A stretch of DNA of 64,000 nt from Jeotgalibacillus campisalis. Lineage in GTDB: Bacteria; Bacillota; Bacilli; Bacillales; Jeotgalibacillaceae. Every line of letters begins with the position of its first letter. Position 1 is the first letter of the stretch. A program made the translations under genes and the position numbers. Positions 17,163 through 26,421 of this stretch are shown here, piece by piece. The notes under the pieces were generated by a model that searched no databases, was not told where the DNA came from, and worked only from the letters and a program-made list of their open reading frames with translations. Location of the stretch: contig NZ_JXRR01000022.1 in NCBI RefSeq assembly GCF_000829515.1, positions 344,131 through 408,130 on the forward strand, read 5' to 3'.

Positions 17163-17726
17163 TTAGTCAATAATTTCGGTGTGGAAGCATACCTTCATAT
17201 GCTGAATCATCGTTTCACCAAGGTCTGTGAAAGTAGCCGCTCCTCTTTTGTGAATGGCTGTTTTAAACCCTTCTGCATCTGCACCCGCTACCGTTAGAAA
17301 ATCACATATATCCGTGCAAACTCCAGTAACGTGTACCTTTTCAACCTCAAGCTGTTTTAATGTCTCAGCCAAGTCCGTTTTAAAAAATGCATTATAGTTC
17401 GTTTTTGGAACATAAAGGAGAGTTTCATTTTCAGCATTCGCTTGATACCAGTCAGACAACTCCCCATATAATTTCTGACCTTCTGTGCCCACAATATTAT
17501 GCGGCGGCCATTGTTGAAAGTGTGGGTCATCCGGTTGGTGAGCGTCCATTGCCACCACCACCACATTCCCTTCTTCCAGAAACGCAGATGCTAAATCTTT
17601 AATGTAAGGAACAATTTCCTGAGCTGGTTTTCCGACGGTCAATGCTCCCTCATCTGCCACAAAATCATAACTCATATCAACAATTATTAAAGCCTCTCTT
17701 GATTTACCTGTTTCCGTCATCTTCAT
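17163..17726 (-). CDS. pncA: nicotinamidase (isochorismatase-like family)
   Basis: 187 residues. Hydrolyses nicotinamide to nicotinate. The Asp-Lys-Cys triad is visible: Asp17 in IIVDMSYDF, Lys108 in VPKTNYNAF, and Cys141 in GVCTDICDF; DAHQPDD with His76 supplies the metal ligands. AAAGGAG precedes ATG 17726. It is the first gene of pncA-pncB-nadD, and a 25-bp palindrome lies directly upstream at 17745-17769, in the gap between it and nrtR. Confidence 0.93.
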   Translation of the reverse strand: MKMTETGKSREALIIVDMSYDFVADEGALTVGKPAQEIVPYIKDLASAFLEEGNVVVVAMDAHQPDDPHFQQWPPHNIVGTEGQKLYGELSDWYQANAENETLLYVPKTNYNAFFKTDLAETLKQLEVEKVHVTGVCTDICDFLTVAGADAEGFKTAIHKRGAATFTDLGETMIQHMKVCFHTEIID

Positions 17727-17744
17727 CTATCTCCTTTCTATTTT

Positions 17745-17769
17745 ACTAATTAACTTAATGTTAATTAGT
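17745..17769. promoter_or_regulatory. putative NrtR operator upstream of pncA
   Basis: A perfect inverted repeat, ACTAATTAAC-N5-GTTAATTAGT. The same arms recur at 18634-18658 upstream of the nrtR gene. NrtR-family repressors bind AT-rich palindromes in front of NAD biosynthesis genes, so the pairing is strong circumstantial evidence. Confidence 0.75.
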
Positions 17770-17782
17770 TGCAGCAAAAAAA

Positions 17783-18583
17783 TTAGTAGAGGGATGGAAG
17801 CGGTACTTCCCTGTCCACAAATCTGAACAACGCAGATGGTCGATCTGAAAAGCGTTGAGTCGTTTTCGGCTGGCCTTCTTCAGTCAGCACCGGTTCAATA
17901 AAGCTTAGATTTTTAATTTTTCTGGACCAAGCTGATTTACCTTTAATAGATGATTTATCTGTAACCGTCAGTAAGACATTTTGCAGTTCAGAAGCGATAA
18001 ATTCCTTTGGAAGGAATTCTTTTGCTAAAGGTGTTTGGATCATTTCTCTTTTAATAATGTCAAAAGCATCTTTAACAATTTTTTCATGATCAAACGCTAG
18101 ATTCAAGGACTCAATTTCTTCCATGCTGAACAACTCAACCTCTTGGGCATCGTCATTTGCTTTCTTGCTGTCCAAGTACTGTTCTTTCACAATTGCGTAA
18201 TGAGCATTTGAGAGTATCCATCCTCTAGGGTCCCTGCCCGGTTGATCGTACACTTGATAATGCTGTAGATGAATGTCCTTTACACTTGTTTCTTCCTCTA
18301 ATTCCCTTACCGCTGCTTCATATGCTGTTTCATCAGGGTGTACAAATCCTCCAGGCAATGCCCACTTCCCGCCTTCTATGTTAGGATTTCCTTCATGATC
18401 TCTTGTGTGCCTTTTTATAAGCATGAGCTTCAGCACTTTTTTGGGTATTTTAGAGAGCGTGTTTTTTTCAGAGACAATTGTGAAAACAGCTATGTCAGAG
18501 GTATATCCGTCTGGCGTCACATACTTTCCAGAATCGTAAACTTTAAGAAATTCTTCTTCCGAGCTATTGTTCAACGCCCTCAC
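17783..18583 (-). CDS. nrtR: NrtR-family transcriptional regulator of NAD salvage (Nudix + winged helix)
   Basis: 266 residues. The N-terminal two thirds are a Nudix domain: KWALPGGFVHPDET...AVRELEEETSV at about 73-101, in which the box Gly is Ser100, so hydrolysis may be weak. The C-terminal part (about 190-266) matches the winged helix of NrtR proteins (FIASELQNVLLTVT, GKSAWSRKIKNL). NrtR represses NAD genes and is released by ADP-ribose. The neighbours pncA, pncB and nadD and the two matching palindromes support this over a plain ADP-ribose hydrolase, although the latter remains possible. Confidence 0.85.
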   Translation of the reverse strand: MRALNNSSEEEFLKVYDSGKYVTPDGYTSDIAVFTIVSEKNTLSKIPKKVLKLMLIKRHTRDHEGNPNIEGGKWALPGGFVHPDETAYEAAVRELEEETSVKDIHLQHYQVYDQPGRDPRGWILSNAHYAIVKEQYLDSKKANDDAQEVELFSMEEIESLNLAFDHEKIVKDAFDIIKREMIQTPLAKEFLPKEFIASELQNVLLTVTDKSSIKGKSAWSRKIKNLSFIEPVLTEEGQPKTTQRFSDRPSALFRFVDREVPLPSLY

Positions 18584-18633
18584 CTATCCTTCCTTTTAAG
18601 AGGTTAGTCAGCTGCAGATTCTTTTACCATCTT

Positions 18634-18658
18634 ACTAATTAACATTTTGTTAATTGGT
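18634..18658. promoter_or_regulatory. putative NrtR operator upstream of nrtR
   Basis: ACTAATTAAC-N5-GTTAATTGGT, matching the site at 17745 with one changed base in the arms. Its position 50 bases before nrtR suggests autoregulation. Confidence 0.7.
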
Positions 18659-18699
18659 TTTCTATATCATATCTTATTCATGTAATCACGTCAAGGAAT

Positions 18700-18850
18700 T
18701 CATTATCATGTGAGGGGAATTTTGTTAAATTAGGTGTGACGAAAAGAGTTCTCAAGACCGAGCGCTCTTCGTTAGTTGAAGCGCAGATCCATTTCCCCTT
18801 CACTGTTTCTCTGACAGAATTCCACCGTTCTTGGCGTTCAATCCTGACCT
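18700..18850. repeat. candidate interspersed repeat
   Basis: The minus strand reads, in one frame, QERWNSVRET and ICASTNEERSVL, a short open frame that resembles translated interspersed repeats I recall from several Bacillaceae genomes. There is no ribosome site and it abuts the acetyltransferase gene. I regard it as a noncoding repeat rather than a gene; only one copy is in the window, so this rests on memory. Confidence 0.35.
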
Positions 18851-19378
18851 TTATTCCTCTCTCCACTCATTCTCTAAAATACTCATTTCCCATAAACTCC
18901 AATATTCATTTCCCATTCTTCTTGAATCTCTCAGTAACCCCTCTTTTTTAAACCCTGCCTTTTCATAACAAGAAATAGCAGGGGCGTTAAAATCAAAAAC
19001 GCCGAGACAGACTCTATGCAAAGCGAGTTCATCAAATGCTATGTGAAGGATTTTCATCATCATTTGCTGACACGTCCCTTTCCCTCTGACACTCTTATCT
19101 CCAATCAACACTTTCCCAACGCGAGCCGACCTATTTTCCCTGTCAATTTTCCCTAATGAGATATGCCCTATCGAGTTGCCCGTTTGCTGTTCAACCACAG
19201 TATAAATCAATGAAGTAGACTGATCCTGGTTTGCCTCTTTTAAATAATCTTCCAATTGCTGCTTATCCAAAGGGAAACGAAAATTTGGTCCTCCCCATTG
19301 CATTAGAAAACCTGGCGTTTCAATCCAGCTTATGAGCTGCTCAAAGTCGGGACATTCAAAAGATCTAAGTTCGATCAT
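18851..19378 (-). CDS. GNAT-family N-acetyltransferase
   Basis: 175 residues, RimJ/RimL-like. The acetyl-CoA loop is seen as VLIGDKSVRGKGTCQQMMMKIL, and the late GNAT motif as HRVCLGVFDFNAPAISCYEKAGFKKEG. The substrate could be a protein N-terminus, a small amine or an antibiotic; nothing in the sequence decides. It is monocistronic. Confidence 0.9.
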   Translation of the reverse strand: MIELRSFECPDFEQLISWIETPGFLMQWGGPNFRFPLDKQQLEDYLKEANQDQSTSLIYTVVEQQTGNSIGHISLGKIDRENRSARVGKVLIGDKSVRGKGTCQQMMMKILHIAFDELALHRVCLGVFDFNAPAISCYEKAGFKKEGLLRDSRRMGNEYWSLWEMSILENEWREE

Positions 19379-19828
19379 GATCTACCCCATCCCCTTTTCT
19401 AGATTTTTAGCACCATAAAACTTAAATCCCCATACTATTCATGAGTTAAAACATTAAAATCACACTGTCTAGTACAGGACCTGCTGAAATGAAAAGAACC
19501 ACTCACTATAGACTGTGAAATTTTAGGTGTATTATTTTTTAATTGTAGCATCCTGTTATTTTTCAGACCCCGCTTTACCTTAAAAATACCTTCATTGCAG
19601 CAGAAATGAACCTGTCCCCCATCTAAATTTTTTAAAATTCTCCTAAATTAGATCAACAGACCTACAAGCATCACAATCTTTTTCAGCCATATTTATATAG
19701 GAACGGAAAATCCATCACTGCATTTTTGCCTCTTTTACTTATCTTGCATCTGCAGGTTCGTTTTTTGCTGGAAATAGAGTATAATAAAAGGTACGTTTTT
19801 TTTGATTACTAAAGGTGGTAGGTATGCG
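19379..19828. other. non-coding stretch before ywqB
   Basis: About 450 bases without a gene. A TATAAT at about 19780 with a weak -35 (TTCGTT, 17 bases away) is the likely promoter of the SWIM protein gene. Nothing else is recognised. Confidence 0.5.
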
Positions 19829-21394
19829 ATGAGTTTTCAATCTCAATCATTTACAAGCGGCATTGAAAAGCTGGAACAAAAGCTTTTCCAACAATTTATG
19901 CCATCGAACCAGCAAGATGAACGCCTGATTCAGAAAGGGCTTTTCTTATATAGACAGGGCACTGTGTATGACGGCGGATATGATCCGTCGATGAATATGC
20001 TGCGTGCCAAAGTGCGGGATGTGTATCAGGTGAATGTCCGCATTTCTCTTGATCCCGCCAAATCAAGCTCATGCAGCTGTCCGGAGGAAGATTGGTGCCG
20101 GCACCGCATGGCTGTATTTTTTAAGTTTTATCAGCAAACCTCAAGCGTCAGTCAATGGATCACGAAATGGAGAAATCACAAGCCTGCCATGATTAAAATA
20201 GAGAAGTCTCCGCAGTCGTGGAAACGAATCGTGCAAGAGGCAATTGCTTCCATGAATTATTCTCAGCTTTTGGAGCAGCCGTTTTTGTTTGATCATTACA
20301 TTAAAAACGCACAGCTGACGATTCAAAAGAAAACGCCAATGGAAAAAGAGTGGAAGCCTTTGTATGAGCTGCATACTTCCTTTTGGCTGTTTATTTATGT
20401 ATCAAGAGAAATTCATTCACATGATCCTTCCGTATTATCAAATGAAAGTGTGATGGAGATACTGGGAATGATTTTGGAGGAAATGGAAGATGCGCTGTCA
20501 GATCTGGCCGTTTATGCGCGTCCTTTTGCCTTTGATCCGTTTATGGAGGATTTGCGTACTGGATCTCATGAGCTTCTTGAAGCGATTTCTTCTCCTGTTT
20601 CCTACTCTGTTTATTCATTGCTGTGGTTTCAGCTTTTTACCACTAAAGCGTGGAGAGAAAAAGAGCTCACCCGTATTTCTGAACTAGATGAAGAGAAAGA
20701 TGAATTATATTTTGCACGAACGGGTCTTGCCCTTCTGCTGATGAAAAATGATGTATGGAAGGAACAATTCCGGCTATCCTCTCCCTCCGTTTTGCCGCAT
20801 GCTGTGCGCTGGATGGAATGGATGATGTGGGATGACAGGATGGATGCAGCCGTTACGATTTTGCAGGAGCTGCCTAAGAAAATTCCTGCTCATGTGGAGA
20901 AATTTGATACGGAATCAGAAAAAAGATCTTTCGCACACTGGCTGATCCGAAAACTTGAGTCAGGAAAGCTTCGCCTCTATGCATCCGATTCGACGATCGC
21001 TGTTTATGAGTCGCTGCTTCCCTACAGTGCTAGACACCTGGGATCACTTATGCTTGATGCCGGCCGTTATAAGGAATGGGTCGAGCTTGTGGACTGGATT
21101 GGTTTTTCACCGGAAGAGCTGGAGCTCGCAGGCTTTAAACAGCTGATTACCAAACGTCCTGACTTCGCTGTCCCACTCCTTCATCAGTGGATCGAAGAGC
21201 TGATTGCAGGACGTCAGCGCGAGACGTACCGAAAAGCAGTGAGCTATTTGAAAAAGCTCAAGAAAATCTACACACAAAGCAATCAGACGCAAAAATGGGA
21301 GCACTATTTTGATGCCATCCTGCTTCAGCACAGGCGGCTTAGAGCTTTTCATGAGGAATGCAGAAGGGGGAAATTGATTCATGTGGATGAGTGA
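19829..21394 (+). CDS. ywqB: SWIM zinc-finger protein (YwqB-like)
   Basis: About 521 residues from ATG 19829; GGTAGG lies six bases upstream, so this is preferred to the TTG at 19802. The N-terminal SWIM finger is visible as CSCPEEDWCRHRMAVFF (CxC...CxH) after residues typical of YwqB proteins (LIQKGLFLYRQGTVYD). The rest is helical with no known catalytic motif. SWIM domains bind DNA or proteins and are often paired with SNF2 helicases; the helicase gene downstream overlaps its end by 14 bases, so the two are translationally coupled and probably work together. Confidence 0.9.
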   Translation: MSFQSQSFTSGIEKLEQKLFQQFMPSNQQDERLIQKGLFLYRQGTVYDGGYDPSMNMLRAKVRDVYQVNVRISLDPAKSSSCSCPEEDWCRHRMAVFFKFYQQTSSVSQWITKWRNHKPAMIKIEKSPQSWKRIVQEAIASMNYSQLLEQPFLFDHYIKNAQLTIQKKTPMEKEWKPLYELHTSFWLFIYVSREIHSHDPSVLSNESVMEILGMILEEMEDALSDLAVYARPFAFDPFMEDLRTGSHELLEAISSPVSYSVYSLLWFQLFTTKAWREKELTRISELDEEKDELYFARTGLALLLMKNDVWKEQFRLSSPSVLPHAVRWMEWMMWDDRMDAAVTILQELPKKIPAHVEKFDTESEKRSFAHWLIRKLESGKLRLYASDSTIAVYESLLPYSARHLGSLMLDAGRYKEWVELVDWIGFSPEELELAGFKQLITKRPDFAVPLLHQWIEELIAGRQRETYRKAVSYLKKLKKIYTQSNQTQKWEHYFDAILLQHRRLRAFHEECRRGKLIHVDE

Positions 21395-24212
21395 ATATAA
21401 AATGATCGATGTTCAAAAACTTTCTAATGGTCATTTTTCCCTCCAGGTCATCAACCATGACGGTGAGCTGTTGAAGCCGGAATCCTGGCAGCGCCACCTT
21501 CTCTTATGGCATAAAGAAAGCTATCACGGGACGATGGTGAAAAAGCATGAAGATGCCTCTGATCACAGTGTTGTGCTTGACAGCTGGGCAGTTCTTACAC
21601 TTTTTGCACAGCCAAGTTTTCATGGACGCATAAATTGGGATTTTTCTTCTTCCGCTCAGTTTTTTTATGATGCGGCTCCCCTTCTTTTTGAATGGATTAC
21701 AGAAGGCAAGTGGCTGAATGAATGGCAGCATCGTGATGATAAAACAGACGAATCTTTTTCCATGACTCTTGGTGATGATTTCTGGGAAGAGTGGCTGGAC
21801 ATGAGTGGAGAAGATGCCGCTCCTATTCAAGAAGAAGCAAAACAGCAGGTAAATGACTGGTACCAGCAGGCCATTACGTACTTTTTTGAGCATCATCAAA
21901 GAAGTCAGGGACTTGCCAAGCGGATATTTAACGAAAATCATGCCCTGACGCCTGAGGATCTGTCTGTTTATTTTGATGAAGAAAAATGGTCAAATTGGGT
22001 TCAGGAGAAGGATCTCGTTTCGCCTTATCGGTTTGGCATCCGGTTTGAAGAACCTATGTCAGAGGATGGCCTTTGGACGATGCAGCCATTTTTACGCGAT
22101 CAGCGGCGAGCTGACTGGACGTATGATTTAAATCTGACTCTGCCCCTTGAACGTTCGCTTCCGGACCGGTGGAAAAAAGAAACGAATCAGATTGAGAAAG
22201 AACTGTCGCGCTGGGTCCGCTTAATTCCGTATTTAAAGGATGAGGATGTCTGGCAGACGGAAATGTCTGAAGAACGTGCCTGGCTGTTTCTAACAGAAGG
22301 CAGCCAGAAGCTTTTAGCGCTGGATGTGGAGATTCTGCTGCCGTCCTGGTGGAAATCCATCCAGCAATCAAATGTAGCCCTTAAAGCGGCCGTAAAAGGC
22401 GATCACAGCTATCGTCCTTCCTTTGTCGGACTCAATTCGCTTGTTGAATACGACTGGAAGGTTTCCATTAACGGCAGTGATATGACCGATGATGAATTTA
22501 ATGACCTCGTGAATGAAAAAAGACGCTTTATTCAAATTAACGGCAACTGGATTGCATTAGATCCTGCCTTAATTGAACGCATTCAACAAGCGATGGCTGC
22601 GGCAAAAAAACGCGGCATCCGAATGCGGGATCTGCTTGAACAGGAGCTCGATCAGGCGGCTGGACATGAAATGGAAACAGAAGAAGATGACCTTCGCATT
22701 CAATATCAGCTTAACCGCTCGATGAAGGCGATGCTTGATACATTAAATGACGTCGGGAAAGTTCCGCTTATCCCAACCCCTGAAGAATTATTGGGGACGC
22801 TGCGACCCTATCAGCAGCAAGGATATGCCTGGATGCATTTTCTTCGCACAAATCATTTTGGCGCCTGTTTAGCCGATGATATGGGACTTGGAAAAACCAT
22901 TCAGCTGATCTCGTATATGCTGCATGTGAAAAAGACAGAAAAGCTTGAGACACCATTTTTAATTGTGTGCCCGACCTCTGTGTTAGGAAACTGGCAAAGA
23001 GAAATTGAGCGCTTTGCTCCTTCTTTATCACTGCACTTGCATTACGGGCCAAGCCGCGCTAAAGGAGAAGCGTTCAGCCCTGCGATCAGCTTGGCGGATG
23101 TTGTTTTAACTTCTTACGGGTTATGCCATGCAGACCAGGAAGAGCTTTCCTCCATTAACTGGTCTTCTGTTGCGCTCGATGAAGCACAAAACATTAAAAA
23201 CCCGCATACAAAACAGTCGAGAGCGATTCGTCAGCTTCAGGGGCTGCACCATATTGCGCTTACCGGAACGCCGATGGAAAATCGCCTGTCCGAGCTTTGG
23301 GCCATTTTTGATTTTATAAATCACGGCTACCTTGGCACACTGGCGTCATTCCGTCATCATTATATCGTACCGATTGAGCGGGACAGCTCTGAAGCGCACA
23401 CGAAGAAACTTCAGGGGAGAATCCGACCGTTTCTGCTGCGCCGGACAAAGAACGATCCGGCCGTTGGTTTAAATCTTCCGGCAAAAATCGAGCAAAAAGA
23501 ATTTTGTCCGCTGACAACCGAGCAGGCTTCACTTTATGAACAGCTCGTAAAAGACACGCTTGAGAAGCTTCCTACCTTAAGCGGCATTGAACGCAAGGGC
23601 ATTGTGCTGCAGATGCTGAACCGTTTGAAGCAGCTGTGCGATCATCCTGCTTTATTCCTGCGTGAAGCGGATCCTGAATATGTAACTGAGCGCTCTGAGA
23701 AAATGCTTAAGCTAATGGATCTTGTTGAGCAGATTATGGACGCAAAAGAAGGCACGATTATTTTCACTCAGTATATTTCAATGGGCAATATGATCAAACA
23801 GGTGCTTGAGAAAAAATATGGCGTTCATGTTCCATTTTTAAATGGCTCTACGCCTAAAAATCGCCGTGATGAGATGGTTGAACAATTCCAAAATGGCACG
23901 TTCCCGATTTTTATTCTGTCTCTGAAAGCAGGGGGAACCGGCTTAACGCTGACTGCAGCCAATCACGTCATTCACTATGACCGGTGGTGGAATCCTGCGG
24001 TTGAAAATCAGGCGACAGACCGTGCTTACCGAATCGGTCAAACCCGCTTTGTTCATGTTCATAAATTTATTTCTTCCGGAACAGTTGAAGAAAAAATTGA
24101 TCTTATGCTGGAGAAAAAACAATCCTTGAATGAGGATATTATAAAAGGCGATCAGTGGATCACCGAGCTTTCAAATCAGGAGCTTGAGGACTTACTTGTA
24201 TTGTCTCCATAA
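21381..24212 (+). CDS. ywqA: SNF2-family DEAD/H helicase-like ATPase (YwqA)
   Basis: 943 residues. The N-terminal half is specific to bacterial SNF2 proteins; the ATPase core begins with LRPYQQQGYAWM, then Walker A DDMGLGKT (near residue 498), Walker B DEAQ (near 600), LTGTPMENRLSELW, and in the second lobe FTQYISMGNM, LSLKAGGTGLTL and the arginine motif ATDRAYRIGQ. It should be a DNA translocase that remodels nucleoprotein complexes or helps recombination and transcription. GGGGG upstream and overlap with ywqB argue for coupled translation. An intrinsic terminator follows. Confidence 0.95.
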   Translation: MWMSEYKMIDVQKLSNGHFSLQVINHDGELLKPESWQRHLLLWHKESYHGTMVKKHEDASDHSVVLDSWAVLTLFAQPSFHGRINWDFSSSAQFFYDAAPLLFEWITEGKWLNEWQHRDDKTDESFSMTLGDDFWEEWLDMSGEDAAPIQEEAKQQVNDWYQQAITYFFEHHQRSQGLAKRIFNENHALTPEDLSVYFDEEKWSNWVQEKDLVSPYRFGIRFEEPMSEDGLWTMQPFLRDQRRADWTYDLNLTLPLERSLPDRWKKETNQIEKELSRWVRLIPYLKDEDVWQTEMSEERAWLFLTEGSQKLLALDVEILLPSWWKSIQQSNVALKAAVKGDHSYRPSFVGLNSLVEYDWKVSINGSDMTDDEFNDLVNEKRRFIQINGNWIALDPALIERIQQAMAAAKKRGIRMRDLLEQELDQAAGHEMETEEDDLRIQYQLNRSMKAMLDTLNDVGKVPLIPTPEELLGTLRPYQQQGYAWMHFLRTNHFGACLADDMGLGKTIQLISYMLHVKKTEKLETPFLIVCPTSVLGNWQREIERFAPSLSLHLHYGPSRAKGEAFSPAISLADVVLTSYGLCHADQEELSSINWSSVALDEAQNIKNPHTKQSRAIRQLQGLHHIALTGTPMENRLSELWAIFDFINHGYLGTLASFRHHYIVPIERDSSEAHTKKLQGRIRPFLLRRTKNDPAVGLNLPAKIEQKEFCPLTTEQASLYEQLVKDTLEKLPTLSGIERKGIVLQMLNRLKQLCDHPALFLREADPEYVTERSEKMLKLMDLVEQIMDAKEGTIIFTQYISMGNMIKQVLEKKYGVHVPFLNGSTPKNRRDEMVEQFQNGTFPIFILSLKAGGTGLTLTAANHVIHYDRWWNPAVENQATDRAYRIGQTRFVHVHKFISSGTVEEKIDLMLEKKQSLNEDIIKGDQWITELSNQELEDLLVLSP

Positions 24213-24219
24213 CGAGAGG

Positions 24220-24252
24220 AGCCCCAGTGAACAGCAACTGGGGCTTTTTTTA
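24220..24252 (+). terminator. intrinsic terminator of ywqB-ywqA
   Basis: AGCCCCAGT and ACTGGGGCT form a 9-bp stem with an 8-base loop, followed by seven T. Confidence 0.95.
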
Positions 24253-24362
24253 TACGGAGAGATTTTCTCGGCACTCTGGGGAGGAGCTGCCTTTTATAGG
24301 GTCTTGCGGGTGTGTTGCGCGGGATGATAAAGTCTGGGCTCTGTTGCGAGGGTTGGTATTTA

Positions 24363-24758
24363 TTATTGAAAGGTTTCTACATGAAGTGTCTGACCGGGTG
24401 CGGGATAATGAGCAGGAGATTCAGCCGGTGAAAACGAGGAGCGTCTCGACTCTAGAAAACGGACGGATTCAGCAATTACCTCCGTGACATATTGTCTCGA
24501 TCCTTCTTTTTCAAACGAACTGGTTTGAATTCTTCCTGTAACGCCGACAAGCGAGCCTTTTGAACAATATTTTGCAGTGGACTCTGCTGTGCGGTTCCAG
24601 ATAGTGCACCGTACAAAATCCGCTTCCTGTTCGCCCTGGTTATTTTTAAAAGGACGGTTTACGGCAATCTGAACAGATAAAACGTACTTGCCATTCTGTG
24701 TGGCTCTCAGGTCCGGATCCTTCGTCAATCGTCCGACAAGCGTTACATGGTTGATCAT
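24363..24758 (-). CDS. ssbB: single-stranded DNA-binding protein, SsbB-type
   Basis: 131 residues. The OB fold starts MINHVTLVGRLTKDPDLR and contains FVRCTIWNRTAESTAKYCSKGSLVGVTGR, as in B. subtilis SsbB (YwpH). It lacks the acidic DIPF-type tail that recruits partners to SsbA, in line with a competence or repair role. Position next to fabZ/flhP and convergent with ywqA matches B. subtilis. In B. subtilis this gene is controlled by ComK; an AAAA-N5-TTTT half of a K-box is present upstream (24855-24867), but a second half is not clear. Confidence 0.92.
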   Translation of the reverse strand: MINHVTLVGRLTKDPDLRATQNGKYVLSVQIAVNRPFKNNQGEQEADFVRCTIWNRTAESTAKYCSKGSLVGVTGRIQTSSFEKEGSRQYVTEVIAESVRFLESRRSSFSPAESPAHYPAPGQTLHVETFQ

Positions 24759-24996
24759 TTTTTTCCTCCTTTCTTAAGGCTGAGATCATCATACTTCACC
24801 GTTTCGACGTTGTAAAATGAAGATTTAGTAGATTTTGATCATGGTGGACCAGTTAAAAATTCCTTTTTTTCTAACTATTTTAGTTCTTTATACCTTTATC
24901 CTGTTTATGAAAATGGAAAAGAATGCGTTTTAGCTTTTTTTTACCGATCGTCCTTATGCTATAATTAGGGATAGAAAATTAAAGGGAGGCTTTAGG

Positions 24997-25425
24997 ATGA
25001 AGACGTTTAAGCTTGTAAATCTGAAGATTGCCGAGGAGGACTCGGTTCGCTCCTTTCATCTTTATGACGGCTTAATTATCAACAAAGAAGACGATAAACA
25101 AACGTGGATTCTCGAAGCTTTTTTACAAGATACCGAGCTGGATTATTTCCGGAATGTCCAGCAAAAGGGTCAAGACCTGGAGATCCTGGCTGTTATTTCA
25201 AGCGAAAAAAATGATCCTGCATCCTTTTATGCCTATGTCCACAATGTGCGCCACCTCGGTGACAAAATCAGTGTTCTCTTTACCGGAAACCTGCGCAATC
25301 AGCGAAATGAATACGCAGAGAACCTGCTTGATCAGCTGGTTTCTGAATCAGATTTAGCCGGAAAGGATCTGCTTCATGAGTTTCGCACCCAGATGAAGGA
25401 ACGTCCGAGACTGAAAAAAAGTTAA
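24997..25425 (+). CDS. ywpF: YwpF-family protein
   Basis: 142 residues with no membrane segment. The start MKTFKLVNLKIAEEDSVRSFHLYDGLIINKED, split here across several words of the family pattern, matches the YwpF family of Bacilli; the function is unknown. AGGGAGG precedes ATG 24997 and an extended -10 (TGCTATAAT) lies about 45 bases upstream. It sits, as in B. subtilis, beside ssbB and the flagellar genes. Confidence 0.85.
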   Translation: MKTFKLVNLKIAEEDSVRSFHLYDGLIINKEDDKQTWILEAFLQDTELDYFRNVQQKGQDLEILAVISSEKNDPASFYAYVHNVRHLGDKISVLFTGNLRNQRNEYAENLLDQLVSESDLAGKDLLHEFRTQMKERPRLKKS

Positions 25426-25476
25426 ATTAAGGAATACAACTTTCTCTCCTGAACGCGAACTGTCTTCATTTTAAGC

Positions 25477-25510
25477 AAAAAAATAAAGGGGGATTCCTCC
25501 CCCTTTATTC
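25477..25510. terminator. bidirectional terminator between ywpF and the lipoprotein gene
   Basis: AAATAAAGGGGGA and TCCCCCTTTATT pair perfectly around a short loop, with A and T runs on opposite sides serving both convergent genes. Confidence 0.9.
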
Positions 25511-25511
25511 G

Positions 25512-25829
25512 TTACTCGTCGCGGTTGTCTCGATCTTCGCGGTCTTTCTTTTCTTCGATCATGTCTTCTCTGTTGCCCTCTTCGTCATCCACGATTCCAT
25601 TGTCATTTTCTTCAATGTTTTCGTTTAACGAATTCTGGTCTTTGTCTTCCATCATATCCATGTCTTCTGTTTCGCGGTCAAGCACGTTGTTGGTTTCGTT
25701 TACGGCATCATCCATCATGGATTCATTGGTGTTGTCATCACGTGCATTATCGTCCATGTTACACCCAACCATCAATGCTGCTGCAATCAAAGAACCAGCT
25801 GTAATTTTAAGAAACTTATTCATATGCAT
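25512..25829 (-). CDS. small acidic lipoprotein, unknown
   Basis: About 105 residues. The N-terminus is a lipoprotein signal (KFLKITAGSLIAAALMVGC) and the remainder is almost wholly Asp, Glu, Asn, Met and Arg, ending EKKDREDRDNRDE, so it is probably disordered. Two starts are possible: ATG 25829 (five bases after AAAGGAG) and ATG 25823; the first is used. I do not recognise a family. It would be an extracytoplasmic, negatively charged lipid-anchored peptide. Confidence 0.7.
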   Translation of the reverse strand: MHMNKFLKITAGSLIAAALMVGCNMDDNARDDNTNESMMDDAVNETNNVLDRETEDMDMMEDKDQNSLNENIEENDNGIVDDEEGNREDMIEEKKDREDRDNRDE

Positions 25830-25965
25830 CCCCTCTCCTTTCATATGTTATGACCATCTATCCGGTCTTCACGTAGTGTCTCCAGAGGGAGAGGGATTAT
25901 GTATTTTAAACTGAACATATTAAAGACGAAAGTGCCATTCTTCACGGCTCTTTCGTCTGGTCAAA

Positions 25966-26388
25966 TTATTTTATCGCGAAGGTAATTTCCGTTTCGCAGG
26001 CGATTTCACCGTCAACTGTAGCAGTTGCTTTTCCCTTGCCAATCGGTCCTTTAAAGCGGACGATCTCCACTTCAAGGCGGAGCTGATCTCCCGGTTTTAC
26101 CTGGCGTTTAAACCGGCAGTTGTCAATGCCTGCAAAAAAAGCAAGCTTCCCTTTATACTCTTCCTGTTTCAGCATCGCAACTGCACCTGTCTGAGCAAGT
26201 GCTTCCACAATCAGAACACCCGGCATAACCGGATAGTCTGGAAAATGGCCATTGAAGAATTCTTCATTTGCTGTGACATTTTTAATCCCCACAGCCCGTT
26301 TCCCTTCGTCAATTTCGATAATCTTATCGATCAGTAAAAATGGATAGCGATGTGGAATAATTTCTTTAATTTGTTGTGTATTCAGCAT
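25966..26388 (-). CDS. fabZ: 3-hydroxyacyl-ACP dehydratase FabZ
   Basis: 140 residues, full length for FabZ. Dehydrates 3-hydroxyacyl-ACP in fatty-acid elongation. The catalytic His lies in [14 protein letters not shown] and the paired Glu in [22 protein letters not shown] is the usual N-terminus. It lies next to the flagellar genes and a small EpuA-type gene, an arrangement also seen in B. subtilis (ywpB). A weak hairpin follows at about 25922-25960. Confidence 0.97.
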   Translation of the reverse strand: MLNTQQIKEIIPHRYPFLLIDKIIEIDEGKRAVGIKNVTANEEFFNGHFPDYPVMPGVLIVEALAQTGAVAMLKQEEYKGKLAFFAGIDNCRFKRQVKPGDQLRLEVEIVRFKGPIGKGKATATVDGEIACETEITFAIK

Positions 26389-26421
26389 GCCTTTTCCTCC
26401 TGAATTTGAGCAGATTAGGGG

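Noticed and set aside
18678..18866. 62-residue minus-strand frame overlapping the GNAT stop
   Set aside because: No start signal of its own; better explained as a repeat.
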